Source: a virus. From it: a stretch of 26,080 nt of DNA. Where the stretch lies: positions 1 to 26,080 of IMG/VR virus record IMGVR_UViG_3300004095_000013, one strand, 5' to 3'. The notes beneath the pieces are model-generated. The model saw nothing but the letters and a program-made list of their open reading frames with translations, made no database searches and was not told the DNA's origin. A program made the translations under genes and the position numbers. Shown here piece by piece: positions 1 through 6,978 of this stretch (positions within the stretch are counted from its first letter, which is position 1; every line of letters begins with the position of its first letter).

Positions 1-96
1 CTGACCATTTGCCAAATCGTCAGTGTAGTTATTCATATCTGTGCGCAACTTGTCACGCATGGCGGCTATGAAATCAGCCGTTAGTAGGTCAATCAC
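1..96 (-). CDS. Hypothetical protein next to portal (partial, runs off left edge)
   Basis: An open frame of 32 codons runs to the left edge of the window. It begins with GTG five bases after the portal stop codon. The Shine-Dalgarno AAAGGAG lies inside the last codons of the portal gene, ten bases before the GTG, so translation is probably coupled. The visible N-terminus begins M-I-D-L-L-T-A-D-F and is helix-prone. Small proteins of this kind sit directly after the portal in many podovirus-like phages, but I cannot assign a function from 32 residues. The non-ATG start and the cut end keep confidence moderate. Confidence 0.6.
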   Translation of the reverse strand, partial: MIDLLTADFIAAMRDKLRTDMNNYTDDLANGQ

Positions 97-101
97 TTGG
101 A

Positions 102-2609
102 TTATTCTCCTTTAGGTTTTTTGGACTGTAATCGTTTCATTGCTATGTCGGCACCTAATGCTAAGCCGTCTTGTTTAACACGCATACCTGCTTCCTTGGA
201 GCGAGCCAAGCCTTCGGTAATTTGAGCTTTCTTAACCGCTACTTCAGCGCCAGCTTTCATACCATCTTGCTTAATCTTGGCTTCAACTTCAAGTTTCTTG
301 AGTTGGTATTCCATTTGTTTGAGCTGCAACTCTTGTGCTTTAGCTTGTGCATCGCTCTGAACTTTCTGTGCTTTAGCGTCGACATCCTGCTTCTTGAGCT
401 GGAGTTCTTGCATTTGCATCTGTAGTACAGGGTCTTGTGCGTTTTGCTGAGCTTGTTGTTGAGCCATGAGCGCTTTGCTTTGTGCCAATACTTGTGGAGC
501 AGCTTGAGCCATGAGACGGCTAACTTCTTTTTCCATTGCTTCTGGCATCTCATCATCTGGAGAAGGTAGGGCAATACCCAAACGCTCTTCGATTTTTTGA
601 CGGTATGCAAAGCCAACGTGTTCAGCAAGGTGAGACTGAAGCGCTTGAACAATCATGTTTGCTTGTGGGTTTTGGCCGATAAGCTGTTGAACGATTGGGT
701 CTGTCATCATAGATTGATGAACAGCAATATGCGCTTCGTGGTCTTGGAAAATAAATGCCTTGAGTGGAGTGCCCTTTAGCACGTTCATATTTTCTGTAAC
801 TGGGTCTTTTGGCTTTTGGTCATCCTCCAAAGGCACCAATTTGTCGGCGTTTTTAATTCCAAGAACGTCAAGCATCTGCCTGTGCAACTCGGGAAGGTTA
901 TAAATCTGGGGTGCACTCTGCGCCAACTGGATAACAGCTTGGTACTGGACCACTCTCTGAGATAAGGTGGCCGCATTAGGGTCGGATACAGGTAACACGT
1001 CCACATGACTGTAGTCGGACTTTTTGACGTAGATGTCGCCGCTTTCTGGCTGGTAGTTGTAGTCATCATCAGTGTAATCTCTAATAATACCGGCAAGCAG
1101 CTTGAGTTCTTGTCTTAAGGCGTAGTGTACTCGAGCTTGAACGGCAGACATCACCTTCAAGGTTCTTTCCAGAATTGCAAGCGTTGTTCCAACAGGTGCG
1201 TTAGCACTCATATCAGAGATTTGCATATCGGAAGTAGCCGCAAAACGACGACCTTCTTCAATGATTTTATCCATCAAGCCAGCTAAAACTGCTGATGGTT
1301 CTTTGTATGGCAACGGGAGGATGTTGTCTCTAATGGTGCCAGAGCCTACATCAACGTCTCTAAACTCACCCGGTGCGATTGGCGTGTCGTCGCCTTTAAT
1401 GCGAAGACCACGTGACTTTAAGCCACCCGGTAAATTGGAAAGAGTACCCGCATCAACCAGCTGTCTGAGGATAGAAGTTGCGGACTTAGCAAAACCACCA
1501 ATAAGATGGAAAAGACCAAAACCATAAGCTCCATATCCGGGGATATATTGATAATGAACAAAATGCTGGCGTTTAAGGCAGAGCGGATCTTCCTCTTTCC
1601 AGTTTCTACGAATTGCAAGAATTTCATTGGTACCTCGAATCATCGTTACGACGTACGGGAGCGCAATACCTGTTGGTTCGCCGTCATCCCCTAAGTCTTC
1701 ATATCCGGGTAAATCAAGGTCAACGTGCGCTTCATATAACTCAAAGCGGTCATCATACGTTGCCGTAAACCCGGTCTCTTTGTCTTTCTTCTCCTGAATT
1801 TCTGTTTGAAACTTTTCTGGCTCACCTAACTCAATGTCACGGTAGAACCCAGCGTTCTGAAGTTTAATCAGGTCATTCTTTGTCTTGCGCATGCGATGTG
1901 TTACACGATGGCATGACGCAATTTCACTAGCTCCGTATGGGAGCATGATGTCTTCTGCTGGAATAAAGATAGAAACTTGACGACCTAAGTTTGGATCGTA
2001 GTAGACTTTCTTAAATGCGGAACCGGCAGATGGTAAATTCCACAGCATTCTTTCATGCTCGTTACGGAACTCAGGCATTTTTTCTGTGAGCTGATAGTTC
2101 ATATCTTGCTCAACACGTTGCGCTGCTTCTACTTTGTCACGAGTCTCTTTACCGATAATCTGGGTACGTACTGGACCAGCTGCAGGAAAAGTCTCCATGA
2201 TTGCTTCAGCTTGAAAACGCACCACGGCTTCGGTAATCATCGGATGGAACACGCCACAAGCGCCGTCCCATGGTTCTACTCTTTCTTCAAACTTCAAGCC
2301 AAGCAGAGTAATACCGTCTTTATACATCTTCTCCCAATCTTTGCGGGAGTTTAAATCGTTATCAATATCGTGTGCTAATTCTGCTGCTAGGGAAGTCAGT
2401 TCCCCTTCATCCATGTCTTCAGCTAAGTTGGCGTTAAATTCTGGCGAACCATCTTCTTCGTCCATCTTTTCAATATCTAACTCAAAGCCATCGGCATTGA
2501 TATGCACGGCTTCTGGGTCTTCAACTTCAACAGTAATATCTGGCTCCATGTTGTCTGCCAGTTCTTGAATACCCTTTGGTGCTTGGTATAAACCCTTATC
2601 AATTGCCAT
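102..2609 (-). CDS. Portal protein (head-tail connector), P22-like
   Basis: This 835-residue protein is most likely the portal: the dodecameric ring at one capsid vertex through which terminase pumps DNA. It lies directly downstream of the large terminase, the usual order. After an acidic N-terminus (about residues 20-70) comes a conserved-looking core at 110-155 rich in W-D-G-A-C-G, then F-H-P-M-I-T-E-A and F-P-A-A-G-P, typical of P22-type portals. From about residue 690 to the end the chain is rich in Gln, Ala and Lys and should form long helices or a coiled coil. That matches the helical barrel of podovirus portals. It is longer than the P22 portal (about 725 residues), mainly through this tail. 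The start is ATG, with AAGGA overlapping the terL stop. Family assignment is from recognition, not a search. Confidence 0.88.
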   Translation of the reverse strand: MAIDKGLYQAPKGIQELADNMEPDITVEVEDPEAVHINADGFELDIEKMDEEDGSPEFNANLAEDMDEGELTSLAAELAHDIDNDLNSRKDWEKMYKDGITLLGLKFEERVEPWDGACGVFHPMITEAVVRFQAEAIMETFPAAGPVRTQIIGKETRDKVEAAQRVEQDMNYQLTEKMPEFRNEHERMLWNLPSAGSAFKKVYYDPNLGRQVSIFIPAEDIMLPYGASEIASCHRVTHRMRKTKNDLIKLQNAGFYRDIELGEPEKFQTEIQEKKDKETGFTATYDDRFELYEAHVDLDLPGYEDLGDDGEPTGIALPYVVTMIRGTNEILAIRRNWKEEDPLCLKRQHFVHYQYIPGYGAYGFGLFHLIGGFAKSATSILRQLVDAGTLSNLPGGLKSRGLRIKGDDTPIAPGEFRDVDVGSGTIRDNILPLPYKEPSAVLAGLMDKIIEEGRRFAATSDMQISDMSANAPVGTTLAILERTLKVMSAVQARVHYALRQELKLLAGIIRDYTDDDYNYQPESGDIYVKKSDYSHVDVLPVSDPNAATLSQRVVQYQAVIQLAQSAPQIYNLPELHRQMLDVLGIKNADKLVPLEDDQKPKDPVTENMNVLKGTPLKAFIFQDHEAHIAVHQSMMTDPIVQQLIGQNPQANMIVQALQSHLAEHVGFAYRQKIEERLGIALPSPDDEMPEAMEKEVSRLMAQAAPQVLAQSKALMAQQQAQQNAQDPVLQMQMQELQLKKQDVDAKAQKVQSDAQAKAQELQLKQMEYQLKKLEVEAKIKQDGMKAGAEVAVKKAQITEGLARSKEAGMRVKQDGLALGADIAMKRLQSKKPKGE

Positions 2610-2618
2610 CTTTATTCC

Positions 2619-4139
2619 TTAGTAGTATGCTGCTCTTCTTCTATACTTGTACGTCAAGTCGTCTTGCTCGTCCGTATTTAAATTAACAAATCCGCCCTGT
2701 CTATAGCGCAGTAATGCTTGCGTTGTCGTATCCACATAGTCATCGTGCTCGCCTACAGGGAATGCTGCTACTTCTTCCACAACGTCTTTAGCCCAACGCC
2801 TATCCGGTATCCAAACACGGCCGGACGCAAATAAGTCAGAAACCGCATTAAGTCTAGCTATTTTATCGTTGCCACGGCTAGGTGTAAACTCTTGAATCGG
2901 AATCCCCATTCTGCGCAGCTCTTGTATTAACGGGCCACCCGACGCTTTTTTCTCAATGATACACGCATCTGGTTTCCATTCTTGATAATGCTTCAGTGCA
3001 ACAGCCTTTAATTCTGGGAACGCCATCCGGTCTTTGAACGCATCTAACAAAATTAGATTGGGTGAATTGTTATCTTCTTCGTTGTACCAAACCCCCCATG
3101 TTGTGCATGCGGAATAGTCAGATGTGGTTTTTGTTTCAAACGCCGTATCCCAAGACTGGATGACGTACTCGACTGTCGGTGGGTCTTCGTGTTCCCAGAT
3201 TTTCCAGTCGCTTCGTTTTATCAGGGCGCTTGTATCCCCGGTGGGGTTCTGCATGTACTGGGCGTTCCAGTACCGTGGGTCCATCTGAAGTCTTTTAGCT
3301 TCTAACTGTTCTAGAGGCCACTGCTCAGGCCACAGACTTTTCCCGTTTGGCATGATGGCTGGCAGCTCTACTACCTCCCATGGTTCTGCTTCGGGATTTT
3401 GTATGGTGAAGTTCACCAACCGGCCAGTCAAATCAACAAGCGACCACCTTGTCATAATGACAATAATCGCACCACCCGGCATCAAACGCTGCAACGGGCC
3501 AGTCTGAAACCAAGACCACGCATTATCAAACGTGGCTCGGCTGTTTGCTTTTATATCTTGCTCAGAGTGAGGGTCGTCAATAACAAAAAGGTCAGCGCCT
3601 CGTCCGGCAAGAGCACCCCCGACACCCACAGCATAATACTGGCCGCCGGCACCAGTACTCCACTTACCAGCGGCTTTTTGATCATCAGCAACAACGGTTC
3701 CGGGAAATACTTCATGGTAATCTTCTCCATCAATTAGGTTTCGTACCCTACGACCAAAGTCTTCTGACAAGCCAGCAGTGTGGGTCGCCATAATAATCTT
3801 TTTGTCAGGGTATTTACCTAGGAAGTATGCCGGAAAGAGGTAGGACGAAAATTCTGATTTGCCCATACGTGGTGCAATGTTTATGATTACGCGCTTTTTC
3901 TTCCCCGCAATGACGTCCTCGAAGATTTTAGCTAGCTTGCGGTGGTGGGGCCCCACTTTGAAACCCGGATACACGTACTTGGCAAACTCAATTGGGTCGT
4001 CTTGTGCTTTTTTTAGCTGGGCACGGCGTTCTTTTTCGTTTAATTCTTCTAGGAAAGCCGCTTTTTCCACAGTCGTCATATCTTTTAGTGCCATTCTGGC
4101 AGCCATTGCTTCTTCTGGGCTTAGACTTTCTGTTTTCAT
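2619..4139 (-). CDS. terL: Terminase large subunit (packaging ATPase and nuclease)
   Basis: This 506-residue DNA-packaging motor cuts concatemeric phage DNA and drives it through the portal. The ATPase half shows a Walker A motif A-P-R-M-G-K-S-E at residues 89-96, a Walker B L-F-V-I-D-D at 184-189, and a T-R-W motif at 230-232. The RNase H-like nuclease half shows acidic residues in S-W-D-T-A-F (Asp331), I-I-E-K-K-A-S-G (Glu396) and H-D-D-Y-V-D (Asp466-Asp470). The order and spacing fit a complete, active two-domain TerL of ordinary length. Its ATG overlaps the stop of the upstream gene by ATGA, and the portal follows after nine bases. These features indicate one packaging operon. Confidence 0.96.
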   Translation of the reverse strand: MKTESLSPEEAMAARMALKDMTTVEKAAFLEELNEKERRAQLKKAQDDPIEFAKYVYPGFKVGPHHRKLAKIFEDVIAGKKKRVIINIAPRMGKSEFSSYLFPAYFLGKYPDKKIIMATHTAGLSEDFGRRVRNLIDGEDYHEVFPGTVVADDQKAAGKWSTGAGGQYYAVGVGGALAGRGADLFVIDDPHSEQDIKANSRATFDNAWSWFQTGPLQRLMPGGAIIVIMTRWSLVDLTGRLVNFTIQNPEAEPWEVVELPAIMPNGKSLWPEQWPLEQLEAKRLQMDPRYWNAQYMQNPTGDTSALIKRSDWKIWEHEDPPTVEYVIQSWDTAFETKTTSDYSACTTWGVWYNEEDNNSPNLILLDAFKDRMAFPELKAVALKHYQEWKPDACIIEKKASGGPLIQELRRMGIPIQEFTPSRGNDKIARLNAVSDLFASGRVWIPDRRWAKDVVEEVAAFPVGEHDDYVDTTTQALLRYRQGGFVNLNTDEQDDLTYKYRRRAAYY

Positions 4140-4816
4140 TCGTCGCGGGGCTCAGCTTTGATGACTTTCACTATTCCCACGTCCTCAATGTCTTCTTCTT
4201 TAATCTCAGTTACCTCAACCACGCCCATGTACTTCTCAAGTTTCTTTTTAATTTGTTTTTCCAACTCTTCATCACTTAGTTCAGTCTTCTTAACTTCAAC
4301 TCTGTCCGTAAACAGGGCAACTTCTGTGACTTTTCCCAACAATTCCAACGCCTTTAAGCGTATTCTTGCATCTGGGTGGTCGGTTTCTTTAACAATCTTG
4401 GCTACGCTCATGCTTCGTAGCTCTTGTGCTTGCTCTACAAACTTCCATTGATAGGCAGTCACCATGGAAACGGCAGACTTTACTTCTTCTGGGAGCTCAA
4501 GCTCTAGGAATCTTTCTTTTGTATCAGGGCTTTGCGTGATTAGCGCACCGAATGCTTCGCCTACACGTTGTTCTTGGGCGCGGTCTAGTACCTCGTCGTC
4601 ATCTTCGGTAATAGATTTGAGCCAGTCGGCAGTGTTTACCTGCGCATCTATGGTTTCTTTTACAGATAGGTCTTTTACAGGGACGAACAAATCCCCGTCC
4701 GGTAGTGTTTCCGGAGCGAAGTCAGCGGCTGCAGCTGAAACTAAATGATCTAAGATCAAATAAAACCCTTTCTGTTGCGCGGGGGAATCCGCGATTTTGT
4801 GTATTTTATTACACAT
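4136..4816 (-). CDS. Probable terminase small subunit
   Basis: This 226-residue protein lies immediately upstream of terL and overlaps it by four bases (ATGA), the classic position of the small terminase that recognises phage DNA. The middle is helical, with a conserved-looking R-L-K-A-L-E-L-L-G-K segment near residues 155-165, as in small terminases of the Terminase_2 type. The C-terminus is highly charged, with alternating Lys and Glu. I see no certain helix-turn-helix, so the call rests mainly on context. The start is uncertain. The ATG at 4816 has only a poor ribosome site (AAAGAAA) and lies in a short inverted repeat. An in-frame TTG at residue 21 has AGAAAGGG eight bases before it and could be the real start. 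Confidence 0.62.
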   Translation of the reverse strand: MCNKIHKIADSPAQQKGFYLILDHLVSAAAADFAPETLPDGDLFVPVKDLSVKETIDAQVNTADWLKSITEDDDEVLDRAQEQRVGEAFGALITQSPDTKERFLELELPEEVKSAVSMVTAYQWKFVEQAQELRSMSVAKIVKETDHPDARIRLKALELLGKVTEVALFTDRVEVKKTELSDEELEKQIKKKLEKYMGVVEVTEIKEEDIEDVGIVKVIKAEPRDE

Positions 4817-4824
4817 TTTCTTTT

Positions 4825-4875
4825 TTTACAATTATCGGGGCTTAACTTTACAATCCGCAGCCAAAACTTTACAAT
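4825..4875. repeat. Three evenly spaced TTTACAAT repeats upstream of terS-like gene
   Basis: The octamer TTTACAAT occurs at 4825-4832, 4847-4854 and 4868-4875, with spacings of 22 and 21 bases, about two helical turns. All copies face the same way and lie just before the start of the small terminase gene. The last two share a longer core, ACTTTACAAT. This looks like a binding site array on one face of the helix, perhaps for a regulator of the packaging operon or for terminase itself. The sharing could also come from a short unannotated reading frame, since the 21-base unit is a multiple of three. Confidence 0.45.
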
Positions 4876-4933
4876 TCTTCTTACCGGTGGTTTTACTTCT
4901 CCTTTCGTTGTGCCATCGGTTACGTGAGTTGTG

Positions 4934-4967
4934 CCCCCGGACTTAAAACGCCCGGGGGTTTTTTTTT
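4934..4967 (+). terminator. Rho-independent terminator reading in the plus direction
   Basis: The stem CCCCCGG (4934-4940) pairs perfectly with CCGGGGG (4952-4958) across an 11-base loop. Nine T residues follow (4959-4967). On the plus strand this is a textbook intrinsic terminator; on the minus strand the T-run precedes the hairpin as A residues and no T-run follows. The only neighbouring genes are on the minus strand, and the T-run overlaps the stop codon of the 44-residue gene, so the orientation is unexpected. Confidence 0.75.
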
Positions 4968-5100
4968 ATTTGGTTTTGAAAAGTTCTTTAACAGAAGAGA
5001 TGTAGTGGTTTAACCAAAACTCATTCCCTTGCTTTACCGCCTCTAGTACGTTCTGTACTTGTTGATACGCTTTGTCCCACTCTTTGAATAGTTCGTTCAT
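4966..5100 (-). CDS. Small hypothetical protein, 44 residues
   Basis: A short frame begins with ATG at 5100 behind a strong AAAGGA Shine-Dalgarno (spacing six) and ends with TAA, giving 44 residues. The sequence starts M-N-E-L-F-K-E-W-D-K and is predicted to be one or two amphipathic helices with aromatic residues. It vaguely recalls short phasin-like helices, but I do not recognise a family. It is the first gene on the minus strand after the divergent control region and lies ahead of the packaging genes. Its stop overlaps the T-run of the adjacent hairpin. The ribosome site and codon content make it credible despite its size. Confidence 0.6.
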   Translation of the reverse strand: MNELFKEWDKAYQQVQNVLEAVKQGNEFWLNHYISSVKELFKTK

Positions 5101-5297
5101 TTTATTTCCTTTAGGTTAGTGCGGTTCCCTTATGGAGCCTTTGGGTCCATTTTAATTTGTTTTATGGTGCAGTGCAACATTGTTACTAGACAGTTTTTGG
5201 TATGTATAGTAATTGCAGTTTTGTAGACATGTTTGGGGGATATGCGCAGATTTGTTGACATTTTGTATACGTCGTTGAGTTTATGCGCTCTTTGGTT

Positions 5298-5344
5298 GAC
5301 TCATAAATAAAGCTTTAACCCCTATATGGACTCATTTATGAGTC
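5298..5344. repeat. Nested inverted repeat GACTCATAAAT / ATTTATGAGTC
   Basis: GACTCATAAAT at 5298-5308 is perfectly complementary to ATTTATGAGTC at 5334-5344, across a 25-base spacer. The right arm is itself part of a tight palindrome, GACTCAT-TT-ATGAGTC (5329-5344). The half-site GACTCAT therefore occurs three times. This arrangement suits a dimeric DNA-binding protein with cooperative sites. It is an operator candidate, with no known regulator identified in the window. Confidence 0.55.
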
Positions 5345-5364
5345 ATTACTTTTTCTTACAAACT

Positions 5365-5427
5365 TTCCCGTTCGGGAATATTTTTTTACTTTTGCACACT
5401 TTTTTATCAATTCTTCCCGTTCGGGAA
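5365..5427. repeat. Duplicated TTCCCGTTCGGGAA hairpins followed by T-runs
   Basis: Two identical 14-base inverted repeats lie at 5365-5378 and 5414-5427, 49 bases apart. Each folds as TTCCC-GTTC-GGGAA. The first is followed by a seven-T run after TA, the second by AC and six T. In the plus direction each resembles a weak intrinsic terminator. As double-stranded DNA each could also be a protein binding site. They may block stray plus transcription from the packaging side. Confidence 0.45.
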
Positions 5428-5502
5428 ACTTTTTTATACCTATAGGTTGGAATTGTTTTGTTGTTTTGATACCTATAGGCACTACTGGGAAACTTTTTTA
5501 TA
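5423..5502. repeat. Interleaved direct repeats: GGGAAACTTTTTTATA and ATACCTATAGG
   Basis: The 16-mer GGGAAACTTTTTTATA occurs at 5423-5438 and 5487-5502. The 11-mer ATACCTATAGG, containing the perfect palindrome CCTATAGG, occurs at 5436-5446 and 5469-5479. Read on the minus strand, each 16-mer becomes TATAAAAAAGTTTCCC. The copy at 5502 is preceded by TGT, giving an extended -10-like TGTTATAAA. These could be tandem minus-strand promoters for the packaging operon, or iterated protein sites. No good -35 is visible. Confidence 0.4.
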
Positions 5503-5756
5503 ACAATCTTATGTAGGTTTATCCTTTTTACATAACTTTTACCTCATGTCATATGTTTGCACGGCTTTATTTTTTGTAATCATAAGGTTACAGCGTTTTT
5601 TCTGGGAGGTCTTGTCCGAAATTTGCTAAGAATTTTTATAATGTTTTTGTCTAAGATTTGACATAGACCCTTGGATTTTTTTACAAAATTTTGACATTTT
5701 TTGGTTTGCGCCTGCGAAACAATGATCTAGTGCCGAGCGGGGCATGGTCGAAACTT

Positions 5757-5779
5757 GGGGGGATGGGGGATGGGTGGGG
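5757..5779 (+). other. G-quadruplex motif
   Basis: Four G-runs of 6, 5, 3 and 4 bases (5757-5762, 5765-5769, 5772-5774, 5776-5779) are separated by loops of two, two and one base. This satisfies the canonical four-tract rule with very short loops, which usually makes very stable quadruplexes. The surrounding region is AT-rich, so the tract stands out. It ends 19 bases before the operator-like palindrome and 44 bases before the -10 of the early promoter. Confidence 0.6.
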
Positions 5780-5797
5780 TCAAAGGAATGGCTCAAA

Positions 5798-5828
5798 GCT
5801 ACTACGGATAGTAGCCATATGGTATAAT
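5798..5828 (+). promoter_or_regulatory. Early promoter with extended -10 and overlapping operator palindrome
   Basis: TATAAT at 5823-5828 is preceded by TG-G, giving an extended -10 that can work without a -35 box. No TTGACA lies at the proper distance. Instead the -35 position is covered by a perfect palindrome, GCTACTA-CGGA-TAGTAGC (5798-5815). This placement is typical of a repressor or activator site. Transcription should start near 5835 and lead into the plus-strand operon, whose first ATG is at 5891 behind GAAGGAG. Confidence 0.65.
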
Positions 5829-5890
5829 AGAGTTGTGCTTGGTAGTAACGGCACATACTTAATTAACTACACAAACGAAGGAGCAATACC

Positions 5891-6310
5891 ATGAAACAAG
5901 TTACTAACTATCTCAATGCAGTAGAGCAACACATTGAATCAGGTTTTAATCTCGGTGATGCCATGCAGAAGTTTGCACCTGTATTTAACGCTATGAAGGT
6001 CGAGGCACAGCTAGAAGTACGGAGCAACATAGCAAGGCTCATCAGTATCAAGAAGAAGGTAGCCACGATTGAGATTACCAAAGGTTCTTACACAGGCTCG
6101 CTAGGCTTTGAGTCTAAAAAGAATGGTGGTACAGATGCGAGTGAATGTGCAAGGGCTATGCTCAAATACTATATGCCAAGCCAAGTGGAGAAAACCTCCA
6201 CGAAACCAAAGGCAGCCAAGAAGCCTGACCCAGTTGCTAAGTTACTTACACAATTCAAAGCTCTCACAGTTGCACAACGCAAAGCATTTTTGACAAAGAT
6301 CGCCAAGTAA
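5891..6310 (+). CDS. Hypothetical protein, first gene of the early operon
   Basis: This 139-residue protein of unknown function is the first gene after the early promoter, translated from an ATG behind GAAGGAG with an AATACC spacer. The N-terminal two thirds look helical and mixed. A hydroxyl- and glycine-rich patch lies near residues 62-80. The C-terminal 40 residues are strongly basic, with many Lys and Ala, and may bind nucleic acid. A 19-base palindromic repeat (6183-6201) lies within the gene and encodes part of the hinge before the basic tail. Such a tail beside an operator-containing promoter makes an early DNA-binding protein plausible, but no known domain is seen. Confidence 0.75.
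   Translation: MKQVTNYLNAVEQHIESGFNLGDAMQKFAPVFNAMKVEAQLEVRSNIARLISIKKKVATIEITKGSYTGSLGFESKKNGGTDASECARAMLKYYMPSQVEKTSTKPKAAKKPDPVAKLLTQFKALTVAQRKAFLTKIAK
6183..6201. repeat. Palindromic repeat copy 1 (AAGTGGAGAAAACCTCCAC)
   Basis: This 19-mer is identical to the copy at 6979-6997. It contains the inverted repeat GTGGAG-N5-CTCCAC. This copy lies inside a coding region and is read through in frame. A related palindrome, with the same outer arms and a different centre, lies at 9120-9136. Confidence 0.6.
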
Positions 6311-6335
6311 TGCGGAAGGGCGAGGCTTCTTCGCA
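6311..6335 (+). other. Hairpin directly after the first early gene
   Basis: TGCG (6311-6314) pairs with CGCA (6332-6335), and GAAG (6315-6318) pairs with CTTC (6326-6329), with a two-base TT bulge on the right and a seven-base loop. It starts one base after the stop codon. No T-run follows, so it is not a standard terminator. It may be an RNA processing or stability element between the first two genes. Confidence 0.35.
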
Positions 6336-6378
6336 GTTAAGTATTCTGTCAATTCACAACACACTAAGGAGTAATACC

Positions 6379-6621
6379 ATGCTAAACCAATCTAAACGCA
6401 ATCCCGTAGGCTTCGTAGTTGCATACAAAAAAGACGGCTTCATCATGGAGTTCAAACGCAACGCTAAAGATCAAGTCCAAACCTATGCCCATATGAAGCC
6501 CGCTATCAATGCCGTTAAGAAGCTAAGGGCTGGGGATCAACTAGGTGGCGAATGGGTCGCTATGACCACGATAAGACTCGCAGAGATACATAGAAAGGAA
6601 TGGGAATCGGCGAGTGTTTAG
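6379..6621 (+). CDS. Hypothetical protein, 80 residues
   Basis: The start chosen is ATG at 6379. Its leader, AAGGAG-TAATACC, closely copies the leader of the gene before it (GAAGGAG-CAATACC). A longer in-frame start at 6310 has no ribosome site and would overlap the previous stop codon. The protein is small and basic, with a V-G-F-V-V-A-Y strand near the N-terminus and a W-V-A-M-T-T-I-R-L strand near residue 60. It may be a compact beta-rich fold. I do not recognise a family. It is the last gene before the 390-base non-coding region. Confidence 0.7.
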   Translation: MLNQSKRNPVGFVVAYKKDGFIMEFKRNAKDQVQTYAHMKPAINAVKKLRAGDQLGGEWVAMTTIRLAEIHRKEWESASV

Positions 6622-6702
6622 ATGTCATTGGTCGGGCTGTTGTTATATACAGTAGTCCGACAAAATCACCTAGTTTTGCAGTTGTGGAATACAAGCGGTC
6701 GA

Positions 6703-6907
6703 CCGCTAACCCTTATGCTATATATGTCCTGTCCACTTCAGTCCACTATGTATATATATAATTAAAGATAAAGATATTTATATATATAGGCTTATATAAG
6801 TGGACATTCTTTGACCTTGTCCTTTGTCTTGGTGTTTATCTTTTCCTGTTTTTTAATGGACATTGGGACACGACACGAGCAAAGCGTTATAGTATATGGG
6901 TTAGCGG
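6703..6907. repeat. Long inverted repeat enclosing the AT-rich segment
   Basis: CCGCTAACCCTTATGCTATA (6703-6722) and the complement of 6888-6907 match at 18 of 20 positions. They face each other across 165 bases that contain the AT-rich stretch and several GTCC/GGAC motifs. The left arm overlaps the AGCGGTCGACCGCT palindrome. This length of match is unlikely by chance in such a small region and suggests a defined element. Confidence 0.55.
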
Positions 6908-6978
6908 GCGTCCCTCATGCACACCGACTTTAAAAAAACCAAGGACACAAGTGGACAAAACTAGGAATAAGTAGGACA

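Larger units (their letters stand above)
5101..5890. other. Divergent non-coding control region between minus and plus operons
   Basis: This AT-rich stretch of about 790 bases holds no convincing gene. From left to right it contains: a GACTCATAAAT inverted repeat (5298-5344); two identical TTCCCGTTCGGGAA hairpins with T-runs (5365-5427); two ATACCTATAGG palindromic repeats and two copies of GGGAAACTTTTTTATA (5423-5502); a TTATGTA/TACATAA inverted repeat (5509-5536); a possible plus-strand -10 TATAAT at 5637-5642; two TTGACA hexamers at 5658 and 5691; a G-quadruplex motif (5757-5779); and an operator-like palindrome with an extended -10 promoter (5798-5828). The region separates divergent operons and must hold promoters for both. 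A replication origin here is possible but unproven. Confidence 0.7.

Noticed and set aside
171-425. Open frame opposite the portal C-terminal coiled coil
   Set aside because: It is the antisense of a Gln/Lys-rich repeat-like segment and reads as Phe/Leu-rich. Such shadows are typical, and no ribosome site is seen.
4817-4933. Short minus-strand frame encoding repeated C-K-V units over the TTTACAAT repeats
   Set aside because: No start codon with a ribosome site was found. The repeats fit a binding array as well, so I left it uncalled.
5436-5479. CCTATAGG repeats as T7-like promoters (compare CACTATAGG)
   Set aside because: Only a short core is shared, the motif is a palindrome with no fixed direction, and no single-subunit RNA polymerase gene is in the window.
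5691-5894. 67-codon frame across the G-quadruplex and early promoter
   Set aside because: It has no ribosome site, its translation is low-complexity over the G-runs, and it includes the promoter and operator.
6622-6765. 47-codon open frame starting right after a stop codon
   Set aside because: It has no ribosome site, odd composition, and covers the hairpin, the 14-base palindrome and the start of the AT-rich zone, so it is better explained as non-coding.
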